Source: Ornithodoros turicata (taxonomy: Eukaryota > Arthropoda > Arachnida > Ixodida > Argasidae). From it: DNA of 64,000 bases. Location of the stretch: the NCBI RefSeq assembly GCF_037126465.1, contig NC_088202.1, forward strand, positions 106,299,962 to 106,363,961. Direction: 5' to 3'. Numbering within the stretch: the stretch's first letter is position 1; every line of letters starts with the position of its first letter. The translations under genes were made by a program, and so were the position numbers. Under the pieces are notes generated by a model. It was not told the DNA's origin and searched no databases. It saw only the letters and a program-made list of their open reading frames with translations. Positions 63,666 to 64,000 of this stretch are shown here, in pieces.

Positions 63666-64000
63666 GTAAGGAGGAGTGTACATTGTTGTAAATATGTTCA
63701 AATGAAATTTACCGTTCAAGGATGTTAGCACGCCCGGCGTGTAAATGGGAAACAGAAGGCAGATGGAGGTTAATATTGAAACGACACGTCAGTCAAGAAC
63801 GGTTCCTCACTGACGGTTCTGACTATATGAACCTATGAAAATATTCCTGACGTTTAATCGTCGCGACAGTAAGATGTCGGAAAGCTTTTCGTTGTTCGCA
63901 GAGTATACCGGACGGCTACATACTCTATTCAAAATGCAGAACAGCGTAAGTTGATATGTTGATAAGTAAATGCTATTGCGCAGCCATTTATTATTGTTTT
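63666..64000. other. Start of next neurexin intron
   Basis: Follows the GTAAGG donor. Nothing else recognised before the window ends. Confidence 0.5.

Noticed and set aside
63246..63728. 160-codon frame overlapping the second neurexin exon
   Set aside because: It reads another frame across the acceptor and donor; the exon frame with neurexin-like residues is the supported one.

Overview
This is repeat-dense animal nuclear DNA. Genes with GT-AG introns, TATA boxes and AATAAA signals, several families of LINE retrotransposons, TA-flanked MITEs and two exons of a neurexin-IV/contactin-associated-protein (Caspr) type gene point to an arthropod. The overall character suggests a tick or other chelicerate, but that is an inference and no marker here proves the species. 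The only host gene recognised is the neurexin-IV-like gene on the + strand, with exons at 45274-45422 and 63451-63665 joined in frame across an 18-kb intron. Most of the rest of the window is mobile DNA, probably lying in introns of that gene.

Layout. 1-12.7 kb: a decayed LINE 3' end on the minus strand, foldback elements, a MITE, and a 44-unit, 64-bp satellite (8597-11412) whose unit resembles the terminal repeat of that MITE. 12.76-15.36 kb: a 5'-truncated LINE with a long open RT frame. 15.5-17.2 kb: a tandem LTR-internal-LTR-internal-LTR array resembling a TRIM. 18.2-19.4 kb: 283-bp monomers leading into ORF1 of LINE A. 20.7-38.5 kb: LINE B, inserted antisense into LINE A and itself split by a 15,447-bp Maverick/Polinton (21304-36750). 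38.5-41.5 kb: the rest of LINE A and a gypsy remnant. 41.5-48.9 kb: LINE C with a RNase H domain and nested MITEs, and the first neurexin exon. 48.96-62.43 kb: a giant, diverged inverted repeat with a 776-bp unique centre and LINE D inserted in one arm. 63.45 kb: the second neurexin exon.

The Polinton has 1.23-kb terminal inverted repeats and a perfect 6-bp target duplication. Rightward from its left end it encodes a small acidic-tailed protein, a packaging ATPase (frameshifted in the P-loop), a small basic protein, a PY-like protein, an integrase with a chromodomain, a minor capsid protein (frameshifted), a pVI-like basic protein, an intact major capsid protein and an adenain-type protease. 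Leftward it carries a 131-aa gene, two overlapping spliced genes sharing a CGGLWS motif, and a 152-aa gene at the right end. A spliced protein-primed-type DNA polymerase B runs rightward from a control region holding 50-bp repeats with CRE and p53-like motifs. The edge of each inverted repeat carries a TATA box pointing inward at the terminal genes.

The most unusual object is the giant palindrome. Its centre encodes a decayed relative of the Polinton 131-aa gene, with AATAAA next to the stop as in the Polinton copy, and possibly a relative of the Polinton right-end gene. Its arms carry a dense series of ATTGG (CCAAT) motifs, roughly 480-bp degenerate repeats, a TATA-preceded cysteine-rich ORF with a GTAAGT donor, and an ORF kept open in both arms. 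It may be a non-autonomous or relic element related to Polintons.
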